In this document: piece by piece, positions 55,013 to 63,480 of the stretch
Layout of the letters: each line of letters begins with the position of its first letter
How positions within the stretch are numbered: position 1 is the first letter of the stretch
Assembly: GCA_003249225.1 (NCBI GenBank)
Contig: QKJQ01000033.1
Span: 124,001 to 188,000, forward strand
Reading direction: 5' to 3'
Origin: Clostridia bacterium
Lineage (GTDB): Bacteria; Bacillota; Clostridia; Lachnospirales; Lachnospiraceae
Length of the DNA: 64,000 nt
Notes under the pieces: generated by a model
What the model saw: the letters and a program-made list of their open reading frames with translations, nothing else
Database searches by the model: none
Told to the model about the DNA's origin: nothing
Program-made: the position numbers and the translations under genes

Positions 55013-57856
55013 TTATTGCATATATTCTTTCGATAATCCATACTGCACAAGGCTTTTCATAAATTGGCGAATCTCTTTTCGATCCTGATGCTTATCCAGT
55101 GGGGCCGTACAGATTAAAATTTTCCCAGTCTCCTGTCTCAATTCGTATAAGATACCCAGTTTATGGCATCGTTCAAAATTATCAATCATTTGCACGATTG
55201 GGAAGAAATCTTTTGGCAATTCGTCGAGTACGGCACAATTTGTTGCATTAATTATATCATACCATTGTGGTGTTGTATAGGATTCACTAAGAAAATATTG
55301 TAATGCCGGGTGATTATTCTCAATTTTAAGTCCCATTGTACCGACCGGCCATGGCTTTTTAAACATATCGGATATTGTTCGAAACATTGGATAACACCAA
55401 AAGTCAACACAATACGTTCCTGCGATGGTCTTCTGACCATCATCTCCTAACAAAAGAACGCGTTCGCCCTGACTGCAGTGTTCTTTTGCCTCAGCCATAC
55501 GATTGGTAACATAAAGTTTTACATTTTCTTTTTCATAAACCTTTTTAAATTCGAATGCTTCATTTTTAGGATAACACCATAAAATATAATTATTCTCCAT
55601 TCGTACAGAGTCCTCATGACCAGATTCTAAAAACTGAATGCTAAATTCAATTTTTTTAACTGCCTCTGTCGCTGGCATGCAAAAATGGATCATACCAAAT
55701 GACATATGTCCTGGAGAATGAATTTCTGTAGGTATACTACCGTTTGCTATGACAATATTATCAACAGATGCTTTCCATTCAACGTTGCCTTTGAGCTCTT
55801 TATTTCCAAGAAATACGCTGGCAGCAAGTTCAGCTTCGAACTCCTCTTCTTCCGTCCACGTATACGATGAAAACTTTGCAAAAATCATTTTATTATCACA
55901 GAACTGCCGCCATTCCTTTGAAGACAGGATTCCCTTGTTATCCATAAAGGCGTCAAGCATACCGACAAGCGCCGTTCCCTGTCCTGAAAAATCCTGTAGA
56001 TCAAGCAATTGAAAACCAGCCAGATATTCTGATCTTGCAGCAGCTTCAAGTTCTTCCTTATAGCAGGCTGCAGCAAGTTTTCCTGAATTCAGGAACAGGT
56101 CATAGGCAATCGTATCCTGACCTGTCTTTTTACAGTTATCAAGAAAGACTTCAAAGTTTCTTGCTTTCAACAGACCAGTATATTTTTTTATCTCCCGAAA
56201 ATCAGGAAAGGTCTCATATTGACCAATTTCATGAGAAACAACAGGAACCTTTGGAATCATATCCGGGTCATAACCGGTTGCTTTTACTTCTTTTGCACCA
56301 GTCTCATATTGAATCTGTATGGTCCCTTTTGCTTGGTTTATGGCTTTTTCAGGCTCAGCTTTCTCTTCATTTTCTATTCCGATCGCTTCATCATAACTTT
56401 TACATGTCGATGGTCTGTCTGTCTGTATATGACCAAGCGGTGCATCGCACATGGCATATGACCCACGTATGAGTCTTTCTCTTGCAAAGCGTACTCCGCA
56501 GAAAAAATCATCTCCTTCCAGGACCACCGGACAGAATTGAAAATTGTTCGATCCCTGTACATATAAATGGCGGTTATCAAATTTCTTGTATTTAAGCAGC
56601 ATACTGTTTATAACTTCATGACTTCCCCATAATTCATTGCCCAGTGACATCATGACAAAGGAAGGATGATTACCATACGCTTTTAACATACGAATTCCTT
56701 CTTCGAACAAAAAGTCCTGCTCCTCCTGGTTGTGGTTTTCCTCTCCCTCTTCTGTAACAGAACCCCAGAATGGAAGCTCCGGTTCCATATAAATTCCCAG
56801 AAAATCTGCTGCATAGAACGCAGCTTCCGGCGGGCAGCATGTATGAAAACGATAATGATTTATACCATAATCTTTTGCTATGCTCATGACTCTTATCCAT
56901 TCAGAAACTGTCATTGGCGCATAACCAGTTAAGGGAAAGATTAAGCCATCGTGTTTTCCGCGTAAAAATGTGGGCACACCATTAATTGTAAATTTAGTGT
57001 TTTCTGCCTTAAATTCTCTGAATCCAAAAACTGATTGATACACCTCAGAATCAACAAGTAATTCCAACAGATAAACGTTCGGTTCAAATTCATCCCATAA
57101 CTTTGCTTTTGGTACATTAATTTTTGCTCGAATCTCACCATTCCTGCAGGTGATGACAGATTCAACCGCTATCTTCTTTTTATGGATGACCATACCCTTG
57201 TCCTCAGAAATCGATACATTTTCTGAGACACAAGGATAGTTGAGTTCACTGATCCTAACTGTCATTGTTGTTTCTGTCTCAGAATCCTCCGATAAAGACA
57301 ACCCACCTCTAAGCAGAACATTCTGATTTTTATAATCCGTATCAATTTCAAGGAATTCCACGTGCTTCTTATCAAAGAACTGTATTTCCATACGACCAAG
57401 AATACCATTCCAGTTGGTCTGAGTATCTGGTGAAGTCATATGTCCGCCTTTTGTAAGATAATCTGTATTTTTTACCCCAATAACGATATCATTTTCGCCG
57501 GCCCGGCACACTTGAGATATATCATAAATGTGTGGAGCATAAAAACTGTTTTGTGAACCCGCAGACATTCCATTAATATAGAGGTAACTAATTCTTGTCC
57601 GTTCAAGAAAAAGTTTGCATATATCCTGGCTGTTTTCCTCCGGTATATCAAAACTGCTCCGGAACCAGGCTGTTCCTTCAAATTTATATTCCGGTGTAAG
57701 AAACCCTGTATTGACCTCGTTATTGTATTCTCCTTTTTGTGCGTTGGCTATGGAGTCTGGCAGAAGAATTGAAGCCGCATTCTCAAATGATATGTCTTTA
57801 TATAATCCGTTCAGCTGTAATCTCCATACTCCGCTAATATCTATTGTGTTTTTCAT
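55013..57856 (-). CDS. Glycoside hydrolase family 2 (beta-galactosidase/glucuronidase-like)
   Basis: A 947-residue retaining glycosidase without signal peptide, hence cytoplasmic. N-terminal sugar-binding domain (GTAWFRSSFDIPEENSQDI, LFLERTRISYLYINGMSAG), Ig-like domain, then the TIM barrel with INHYRFHTCCPPEAAFYAAD and IYMEPELPFWG, acid/base Glu in SLGNELWG near residue 410 and a nucleophile candidate in VVSHEIGQYETFPD near 545. A further 350 residues follow. Substrate not fixed; absence of transporter genes leaves it open. Start follows GGAGGGAATC. Confidence 0.85.
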   Translation of the reverse strand: MKNTIDISGVWRLQLNGLYKDISFENAASILLPDSIANAQKGEYNNEVNTGFLTPEYKFEGTAWFRSSFDIPEENSQDICKLFLERTRISYLYINGMSAGSQNSFYAPHIYDISQVCRAGENDIVIGVKNTDYLTKGGHMTSPDTQTNWNGILGRMEIQFFDKKHVEFLEIDTDYKNQNVLLRGGLSLSEDSETETTMTVRISELNYPCVSENVSISEDKGMVIHKKKIAVESVITCRNGEIRAKINVPKAKLWDEFEPNVYLLELLVDSEVYQSVFGFREFKAENTKFTINGVPTFLRGKHDGLIFPLTGYAPMTVSEWIRVMSIAKDYGINHYRFHTCCPPEAAFYAADFLGIYMEPELPFWGSVTEEGEENHNQEEQDFLFEEGIRMLKAYGNHPSFVMMSLGNELWGSHEVINSMLLKYKKFDNRHLYVQGSNNFQFCPVVLEGDDFFCGVRFARERLIRGSYAMCDAPLGHIQTDRPSTCKSYDEAIGIENEEKAEPEKAINQAKGTIQIQYETGAKEVKATGYDPDMIPKVPVVSHEIGQYETFPDFREIKKYTGLLKARNFEVFLDNCKKTGQDTIAYDLFLNSGKLAAACYKEELEAAARSEYLAGFQLLDLQDFSGQGTALVGMLDAFMDNKGILSSKEWRQFCDNKMIFAKFSSYTWTEEEEFEAELAASVFLGNKELKGNVEWKASVDNIVIANGSIPTEIHSPGHMSFGMIHFCMPATEAVKKIEFSIQFLESGHEDSVRMENNYILWCYPKNEAFEFKKVYEKENVKLYVTNRMAEAKEHCSQGERVLLLGDDGQKTIAGTYCVDFWCYPMFRTISDMFKKPWPVGTMGLKIENNHPALQYFLSESYTTPQWYDIINATNCAVLDELPKDFFPIVQMIDNFERCHKLGILYELRQETGKILICTAPLDKHQDRKEIRQFMKSLVQYGLSKEYMQ

Positions 57857-57878
57857 GATTCCCTCCATAAATTTATAC

Positions 57879-57898
57879 TTATCGTAAGCTTACCATAA
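57879..57898. promoter_or_regulatory. 20-bp palindromic operator at the GH2 promoter
   Basis: TTATCGTAAGCTTACCATAA, palindromic with one mismatch pair and a perfect GTAAGCTTAC core. It covers the -10 box of the GH2 promoter; even symmetry resembles LacI-family operators. Confidence 0.6.
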
Positions 57899-57920
57899 CT
57901 TTATGTTTATTTCAGTTCAA
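57892..57920 (-). promoter_or_regulatory. Putative sigma-A promoter of the GH2 gene
   Basis: TTGAAC (57915-57920), 17-base spacer, TATGGT (57892-57897) on the minus strand. Confidence 0.55.
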
Positions 57921-57988
57921 TTAATAGTAATCTTTCACCATAGTTTTTATACATTTGATTTCAATTCATCTGTTTGTTTCTTAACGGA

Positions 57989-58028
57989 ATAAAAAAAGCA
58001 AAGAATACACAGGTTGTATTACTTTGCC
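57989..58028 (-). terminator. Terminator of the CDF-SGNH operon
   Basis: GCAAAG-ATACA / TGTAT-TA-CTTTGC stem, small loop, followed by GCTTTTTTTATTCC on the minus strand, just after the stop at 58036. Confidence 0.85.
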
Positions 58029-58035
58029 TTTATAA

Positions 58036-58698
58036 TTATAATGTCCCGAAAACTGCCTGTCCGATTACTCTTGTTATTATTTTAGCCCCTTCAGCATTCG
58101 GATGAAGTCCGTCTTCCAGATAGTACTGCGCTCTGCTTTTTTCATCCATATCCATATAAGCCTGGAATACATCGATCAGCTCCAGCTCCGGATGTTCTGT
58201 CGCAATTTGTTCGATCTTTGGAAGAAGCAGATCCATATATTTTTGCTGGTGTTTTCTCCATATACATCTCATGACAGGAACTGGTTTTACAATGTAGATC
58301 TTCGCTTCTTTGTTTGCTTTTCTTATACTGTCCAGGATGGCCATGTAATACGATATAAAATCATCTTTATAAGAGATTATATTGTTTCTTGCCTCCTGTT
58401 GCTCAAGAGTATCGTGCATCCCATCCTGACCATCGTTGGTTCCAAGCATTACAATATAAATATCTCCGCAAAGCTCAAGAGCTTCTTTGTATCGATCTTG
58501 TCTGACATAAGGCATTCCAACAGTCTCACCATTCAGCGTTGTGTTTGTCACGCAGCTTCCAGTCACCCCTTTGTTAAAAACTTCATAACCTTCCGGTACC
58601 ATTTCCTGCAATAAGACAGGATAGGCTTCCTCTGGTCTCAGACCAAATCCTTCCGTTATGCTATCTCCCACACATACAATTTTTTTAAGTTCCCCCAT
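58036..58698 (-). CDS. SGNH/GDSL-type hydrolase
   Basis: A 220-residue cytoplasmic esterase-like protein. Block I is CVGDSITEGFGL near residue 9, block II NKGVTGSCV near 42, block III MLGTNDGQDG near 84, block V DGLHPNAEGAK near 195, with Ser, Gly, Asn, Asp and His in place. The group includes carbohydrate esterases and lysophospholipases. It starts 27 bases after the CDF gene and shares its riboswitch leader and terminator. Confidence 0.85.
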   Translation of the reverse strand: MGELKKIVCVGDSITEGFGLRPEEAYPVLLQEMVPEGYEVFNKGVTGSCVTNTTLNGETVGMPYVRQDRYKEALELCGDIYIVMLGTNDGQDGMHDTLEQQEARNNIISYKDDFISYYMAILDSIRKANKEAKIYIVKPVPVMRCIWRKHQQKYMDLLLPKIEQIATEHPELELIDVFQAYMDMDEKSRAQYYLEDGLHPNAEGAKIITRVIGQAVFGTL

Positions 58699-58725
58699 TT
58701 TGCTCTCTCCTTAAAAAATAATGTT

Positions 58726-59901
58726 TTACTCTGCGACAAAACTGTTCTCAATGGTAATGATACAGTAACACCTTGGATGCACGAGCCGCATTGCTTCATG
58801 AATCTTTTTCTGAAATTCTTCTTTATCTTCTTTTGAATAGGTGTAAGGAACCACAAGATCAAATTTTAATTCATCTCTGTCATCCAGTTCTTTTACCCTG
58901 AAATCATGTATATCGGCATCCTTTTCATATTCTTTAACGATAGTAAGCAGCTTTTGCTTAATATGCAGTACTTTTGCATCTTCAAGTTCAACCGGATCCA
59001 TATGTATAACAAGAATTATGCCTTTTTCTCGTAAAACATCCCTTTCGATTTCATCAATGACTGAATGAATCTCACCGATCTCAGCGGAATTGGATACTTC
59101 AACATGAATGGTTGCCATAATATGCGATGGTCCATAATTATGTACAATAAGATCATGGGAACCGACAATTCCGTCATAGGATTCAATGATTTCTGTCAGT
59201 TCCTGATAAACTTCTTTATCAACTGCTTCACCAAGCAGCGGCAGCAGGGTATCCTTTGCAATGTTAAATCCGGCATAGATAACGAAAAGTGATACACAGA
59301 CTCCCATCCAGCCATCGATTGAAACCCCGGTAATTCGAGCAAAAAGAATGGATATTATCGTAACAGAAGTTACCAGAACATCATTTCTTGCATCGGCTGA
59401 AGTCGCTTTTAATACATTGGAATTTATCATTTTACCGAGTTTTCTGTTAAAGATGGACAGCCAAATCTTCAATAGAACCGATATGATCAGAATGACCAGC
59501 AACGGTATACTGAACCCTAATTCTTCCGGATGAAGTATCTTTACAAAGGAGCTCTTGAAAAGTGTTGTACCCACAAGCAGTATCAGAAATGATACGATCA
59601 GGGCAGCGATGTACTCAATGCGTCCATGACCAAAGGGATGTTCTTTATCTGCTGGCCGTTCTGCCAGTTTTACACCAATCAGACTAACAATGGAGGAACC
59701 TGCATCCGATAAGTTGTTGACTGCATCTGCCTGAATTGAAATACTGTTGATAATGATACCAATCGCTAGTTTTACACCAAACAAAAGCAGATTGCATAGG
59801 ATTCCAACAACACTTGCCAATACCCCGTAAGCGGTACGTACACTAACCTGGTCTGTTTTTGTGTAATTTTTTATTAGTTTCTTTACTAAAAATTCGCTCA
59901 T
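58726..59901 (-). CDS. Cation diffusion facilitator metal exporter
   Basis: A 391-residue membrane protein, six helices then a cytoplasmic domain. Metal-site motifs are ADAVNNLSDAGSS in helix 2 and SADARNDVLVTS in helix 5. The D-x3-D in helix 5, instead of H-x3-D, is typical of Mn/Fe-type rather than zinc CDF proteins. The C-terminal half (HDLIVHNYGPSHIMATIHVEV, VIHMDPVE) forms the dimeric sensor domain, extended by an extra 90-residue ferredoxin-like part. Start follows GGGGGTTTTT. A NiCo-type riboswitch precedes it. Confidence 0.88.
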   Translation of the reverse strand: MSEFLVKKLIKNYTKTDQVSVRTAYGVLASVVGILCNLLLFGVKLAIGIIINSISIQADAVNNLSDAGSSIVSLIGVKLAERPADKEHPFGHGRIEYIAALIVSFLILLVGTTLFKSSFVKILHPEELGFSIPLLVILIISVLLKIWLSIFNRKLGKMINSNVLKATSADARNDVLVTSVTIISILFARITGVSIDGWMGVCVSLFVIYAGFNIAKDTLLPLLGEAVDKEVYQELTEIIESYDGIVGSHDLIVHNYGPSHIMATIHVEVSNSAEIGEIHSVIDEIERDVLREKGIILVIHMDPVELEDAKVLHIKQKLLTIVKEYEKDADIHDFRVKELDDRDELKFDLVVPYTYSKEDKEEFQKKIHEAMRLVHPRCYCIITIENSFVAE

Positions 59902-59924
59902 AAAAACCCCCATAATTTTTTTGT

Positions 59925-60060
59925 TCTCCCGCAAAAATAGAAAAAGCACCTGTGGAACTCACTGTCCCACAGATGCTTACCATAATTCATCTGCTGTCGA
60001 ATTTACGACCCGGCTTACAAATGATTACATCATCTGATGCCTGTTCAGTTTGTACTGTAT
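59925..60060 (-). promoter_or_regulatory. NiCo (czcD-type) riboswitch with terminator
   Basis: Minus-strand leader of the CDF gene with ACAGGCATCAG, GTAAGCCGGG, CGACAGCAG and GTAAGCATCTGTGGGACAGTG, repeated GUAAG and GACAG elements as in NiCo aptamers. The last part pairs as AAGCA-C-CTGTGG / CCACAG-A-TGCTT (59944-59978), followed by TTTTTCTATTTTT, an intrinsic terminator. Metal binding should hold the aptamer fold and prevent termination. Recognition is from memory of the consensus. Confidence 0.75.
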
Positions 60061-60098
60061 GATTGATGCAGTGCAAAGAGAATACTTACTATATATTT

Positions 60099-60127
60099 AT
60101 TATAAATATGCGAGTATGTGATGTCAA
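60099..60127 (-). promoter_or_regulatory. Sigma-A promoter of the riboswitch operon
   Basis: Perfect TTGACA (60122-60127), 17-base spacer, perfect TATAAT (60099-60104) on the minus strand. Confidence 0.88.
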
Positions 60128-60161
60128 TACATAAAATTCACGTCATAATGTGTTGCAATCA

Positions 60162-61439
60162 TTATTCTGCTGTAATTTCCTCATATCGCGCTTTTAAAAA
60201 GTTATTTTCATAAAGATATGGTTCTACATAGGAATAGAACTCCATGCTTTCTTCTTCTGTAATCAAATCATATCCTCCCATAAATGAATTTGCAAACGGA
60301 TAACCGATAGAATTGAGTGCAAGATTACCACCATCACTTAGTGTATCCACAGCAACCGGAAAGGACGATTCACCCCCCGTATAATACGCCATGAAATCTT
60401 TAATATTGGCTGTTATTGTCTCTCTGTACCCATTGGTGCACTCCATAAGGATCGAATCCATATTCTTCACTGCAGCAAGATCATTCTCATTAAATATGAA
60501 CTGCGCCAGATCAAAAAGATAAGCAGCATTTTCCGGTTTTGTCTGTCTCATGACTGTACGGTATCGGATTCGAAGCGCTTCTATGCCAACACAATAATCG
60601 TTATAGGTGGTATCCGGTTCATAGTAATTTAAGTAAGTATCGTCCTGCAAGGAATCAATGTTGAACAATAATAACATTGCTGTAATACTTTCCTCGGTCA
60701 TACTCTTTCCTGATAAAGCACTTATAATCTCCTGCTTTCTGGTTTCAAACTGCTCGATTGTTATTGTCTTTTCGATTGAACTGACTTTTACCTGATCCAT
60801 ATTATCAATACAGGTCTGTGTAATACTGTCATATTCACTTTCTCCGGCAGCTGACAACGCATCCAGTGCACCTTTGTATAGGTTTTCAAGCGTAAGGTAG
60901 GAACCGGCCGTATACAGCGAAGAATCATAAGAGGAAAAAGCAGTCTCTATTATTTCTTCCGCTCTTTCAAGTGCTGTTACTGTTTTGCTGTCATAAGCAA
61001 TAATGGCTTCAATAAATCCAGACACAATTGGCTGTCCTTCAGACTCTTCTTTTATGGCTGCTAAACTGTCAAAGGCATCCTGATATAACAGTTTCATGTC
61101 ACTATAATCACTTTCAAGATAATCGCTTTCATTATATTGTGAAAAAATATCTGTTATGCTCGTTTGAAATGCTTTAATCTTTGAAGCAAGCGGCGAATCA
61201 CTTGCATCTGCACTTTCTGTAATCGTTGCCGGTACATCCGTCGGGGTTGCTGCTTTTGTAACTTCCTGAATAATATCGGTGGTCTGTACATGCTCTGCAT
61301 TTAATGCTTCTGAATTCTCTGCAGTTTTGCCGCAGCCTCCCAGCAAAATGATGACTACGCTCAGTACTATGATATAACTGAATTTACTTTTCTTTCCCTT
61401 ACTATTATTTCTTCTCAAAGCACTATATTCTGTATACAT
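60162..61439 (-). CDS. Lipoprotein of unknown function
   Basis: A 425-residue exported protein. A 20-residue basic start (ALRRNNSKGKKSK), a hydrophobic core and lipobox ILLGGC give a lipoprotein. A Thr/Ala-rich linker (ATPTDVPATITE) precedes a mostly helical domain with repeated pieces such as LLYQDAFDSLAAI and NLYKGALDALSAA, about 115 residues apart, suggesting a duplicated helical unit. I do not recognise the family. Start follows GGGAGCCACAC. Lies 110 bases after carD, beyond its terminator. Confidence 0.65.
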   Translation of the reverse strand: MYTEYSALRRNNSKGKKSKFSYIIVLSVVIILLGGCGKTAENSEALNAEHVQTTDIIQEVTKAATPTDVPATITESADASDSPLASKIKAFQTSITDIFSQYNESDYLESDYSDMKLLYQDAFDSLAAIKEESEGQPIVSGFIEAIIAYDSKTVTALERAEEIIETAFSSYDSSLYTAGSYLTLENLYKGALDALSAAGESEYDSITQTCIDNMDQVKVSSIEKTITIEQFETRKQEIISALSGKSMTEESITAMLLLFNIDSLQDDTYLNYYEPDTTYNDYCVGIEALRIRYRTVMRQTKPENAAYLFDLAQFIFNENDLAAVKNMDSILMECTNGYRETITANIKDFMAYYTGGESSFPVAVDTLSDGGNLALNSIGYPFANSFMGGYDLITEEESMEFYSYVEPYLYENNFLKARYEEITAE

Positions 61440-61523
61440 GTGTGGCTCCCTTCAAACTCAGATGCAATCGAACTCCCTTGTATGTTAACTTTTTCTGCAT
61501 CAATTTGCAAGAGAAAAATTATA

Positions 61524-61556
61524 AAAGAAAGCCCGGATCAAATCCGGGCTTTCTTT
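61524..61556 (-). terminator. Terminator of carD
   Basis: Perfect 15-bp stem AAAGAAAGCCCGGAT / ATCCGGGCTTTCTTT with loop CAA; minus-strand tail CTTTCTTTTATAATTTTT. It overlaps the carD stop. Confidence 0.93.
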
Positions 61557-62070
61557 ATTGTTCCAATCTTTGTTTAAATCGTGTTCCGACCAAGCTGCAT
61601 ATCTTTTCTTTTGGCATATCTAGAGCAATTGACAGTTCACCAAACAGACTTTCTTCTGCTATATGAAGATATCTGCTATCTGTTGCAGTAACTTTTTTAC
61701 CTTCCTGCAATCTCTCGAGCCGTTTCATATATAACGTCTTGATTACTTTAAAACATTCAATACCATCGTACTTTCCAATACATTCTTTATATAACTGTTC
61801 CAGTGCTTTTTCATTCTCAGCTTCAAGCGGATCGATCTCATCAAGCTGTGCGATCAGCTCATACGCTTCTTCTTTTGTCATAACAGTACGCATAATTACT
61901 TTTTTATTGTCAACAGGTGTATAAATTACGGTACCTTTTTGGTATACAGGTTCTAACGTGTAGTATAATTTATCGTCTTCAGCTCCGCCGATTTCAAGTT
62001 TACTGATCTTTAATACTTTGCAAACACCATTGCTGCCATACACTATCAAATCATCAACATTAAAAAACAT
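61555..62070 (-). CDS. carD: CarD/CdnL-family RNA polymerase-binding regulator
   Basis: A 171-residue protein. Residues 1-65 form the Tudor-like RNAP interaction domain (DDLIVYGSNGVCKVLKI, YYTLEPVYQKGTVIYTPVDN), the rest a helical domain (TKEEAYELIAQLDEI, ESLFGELSIALDMPKEKI). CarD-type proteins bind the polymerase beta subunit and stabilise or tune the open complex, in part at rRNA promoters. Start follows GGACGGAGG. Confidence 0.9.
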   Translation of the reverse strand: MFFNVDDLIVYGSNGVCKVLKISKLEIGGAEDDKLYYTLEPVYQKGTVIYTPVDNKKVIMRTVMTKEEAYELIAQLDEIDPLEAENEKALEQLYKECIGKYDGIECFKVIKTLYMKRLERLQEGKKVTATDSRYLHIAEESLFGELSIALDMPKEKICSLVGTRFKQRLEQ

Positions 62071-62289
62071 AAAAACCTCCGTCCAAACAAATCAGAAAGT
62101 TACAATTCACATCCCTGTATAATATAATAATAACACATTTTTTATATTTTTGTAAGATGAATCGTAATTTTCGTCAAAATAATATGCTTTTTGTACGGAT
62201 AATGTTATTATTTATCACCAATTTTGCAATCATAATCATTTTTTACGCTTTATTATTGTTGATTTTGTCCATAGGAAAAATGATAGATA

Positions 62290-62859
62290 TTACGCCATGC
62301 TGCTAAAAACAATATCAGACAGAGCGCATTGCTGATAACAAGTACCATCCATTGTTTTCCAGTAAAACACACCATCTTCATATACCACAAAACTGTTCTT
62401 ACTGTCTGACTTTGGTATTGATACAGATCCAGGATTAATCGACAGAAAACAATCTACTTCTTTGCAGGCAGGGATATGGGTATGTCCCGATAAAAGAATG
62501 TCTCCTTTTTTCATCGGAATCTGAACCTCATCATTGTAAACATGCCCATGTGTCACATACATGGAGTAGCCATCAATATAGAGTAAACTGTAGTCAGCCA
62601 GCGTAGGGAAATCAAGCATCATCTGGTCAACTTCTGCATCGCAATTTCCACGTATGCTTATTATCTCCTTGTTGAATTCATTTAGCATTGCAGCAACCAA
62701 TTTAGGATCATATTCTTCGGGAAGAGCATTTCTTGGACCATGATACAAAAGATCACCAAGCAGAACTAATTTATCTGCATTTTCCTGGCGATAGTTTTCA
62801 AGAAGCTTTTTGCAATAATAAGCAGACCCATGTATATCCGATGCAATAACCAGTTTCAT
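62290..62859 (-). CDS. YfcE-like metallophosphoesterase
   Basis: A 189-residue phosphodiesterase with SDIHGSAYY near residue 7, LGDLLYHGPRN near 34, RGNCDAEVD near 75, YVTHGHVYN near 102 and LSGHTHIP near 123: the full metal set of the YfcE/MJ0936 group. Start follows GGGGGATAGAGA, 13 bases after the nitroreductase. The upstream 219 bases after it toward carD hold nothing recognisable. Confidence 0.9.
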   Translation of the reverse strand: MKLVIASDIHGSAYYCKKLLENYRQENADKLVLLGDLLYHGPRNALPEEYDPKLVAAMLNEFNKEIISIRGNCDAEVDQMMLDFPTLADYSLLYIDGYSMYVTHGHVYNDEVQIPMKKGDILLSGHTHIPACKEVDCFLSINPGSVSIPKSDSKNSFVVYEDGVFYWKTMDGTCYQQCALSDIVFSSMA

Positions 62860-62872
62860 ATTCTCTATCCCC

Positions 62873-63451
62873 CTACAGACCGAATTTTTTAACGATTATT
62901 TCTTTTTGACTTCTCTTTGGAACATGATGCACCATTGTTTCATCTCTGTAATACTTCACATCGTTATTTTTCATTTCGTCAATAACAACGGTTTCCTTCG
63001 GAACACCAAGGGCGATCAGCAATGCAATTTCATATTGATCTGAGAGTCCTATGATCTCTTTTAATTCTTTCTTTTTTACATTACCTATAAAACATCCGCC
63101 AAGTCCGGCTTCTGCAGCACCAAGGAAAATGCTCTGTGCCGCAATTCCTTCATCGATCGGAATCCCCTGCGGAACTGAGGTATCCCGAAGCATTATGATA
63201 TATCCGGTAGGATGTTCTCCATCTACAGGACCATCCCAGTCCTGCAGATATCCTGCCCACCCAATCAGCGGAAATATCTTTTCGTTTGTATCCCTGTCAC
63301 ATACCAGTATATATTTTAATGACTGCTTATTTGCAGCACAGGGTGATAGTCTTGCCAACTCCACCAGTTCTTCTAGTTGTTTCATGGAGATTTCTTTCTC
63401 TCCATAGAATCTTCTGTAGGATCTTGCCTTTGTCACGTAGTCTAAAATCAT
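62873..63451 (-). CDS. Nitroreductase-family FMN oxidoreductase
   Basis: A 192-residue protein with TKARSYRRFYGEKEIS near 7, LARLSPCAANKQSLKYI near 33, DEGIAAQSIFLGAAEAGLGGCFIG near 100 and IALLIALGVPKE near 148. It fits the FMN-binding nitroreductase fold, using NAD(P)H on quinones or nitro compounds; physiological substrate unknown. Start follows AGGAGGACAAA. Confidence 0.9.
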   Translation of the reverse strand: MILDYVTKARSYRRFYGEKEISMKQLEELVELARLSPCAANKQSLKYILVCDRDTNEKIFPLIGWAGYLQDWDGPVDGEHPTGYIIMLRDTSVPQGIPIDEGIAAQSIFLGAAEAGLGGCFIGNVKKKELKEIIGLSDQYEIALLIALGVPKETVVIDEMKNNDVKYYRDETMVHHVPKRSQKEIIVKKFGL

Positions 63452-63480
63452 TTTGTCCTCCTAATGTTTATCTTATATAG

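Noticed and set aside
62071-62289. Possible small gene or RNA between carD and the YfcE-like gene
   Set aside because: AT-rich, no ribosome binding site with a credible frame and no stable hairpin seen.
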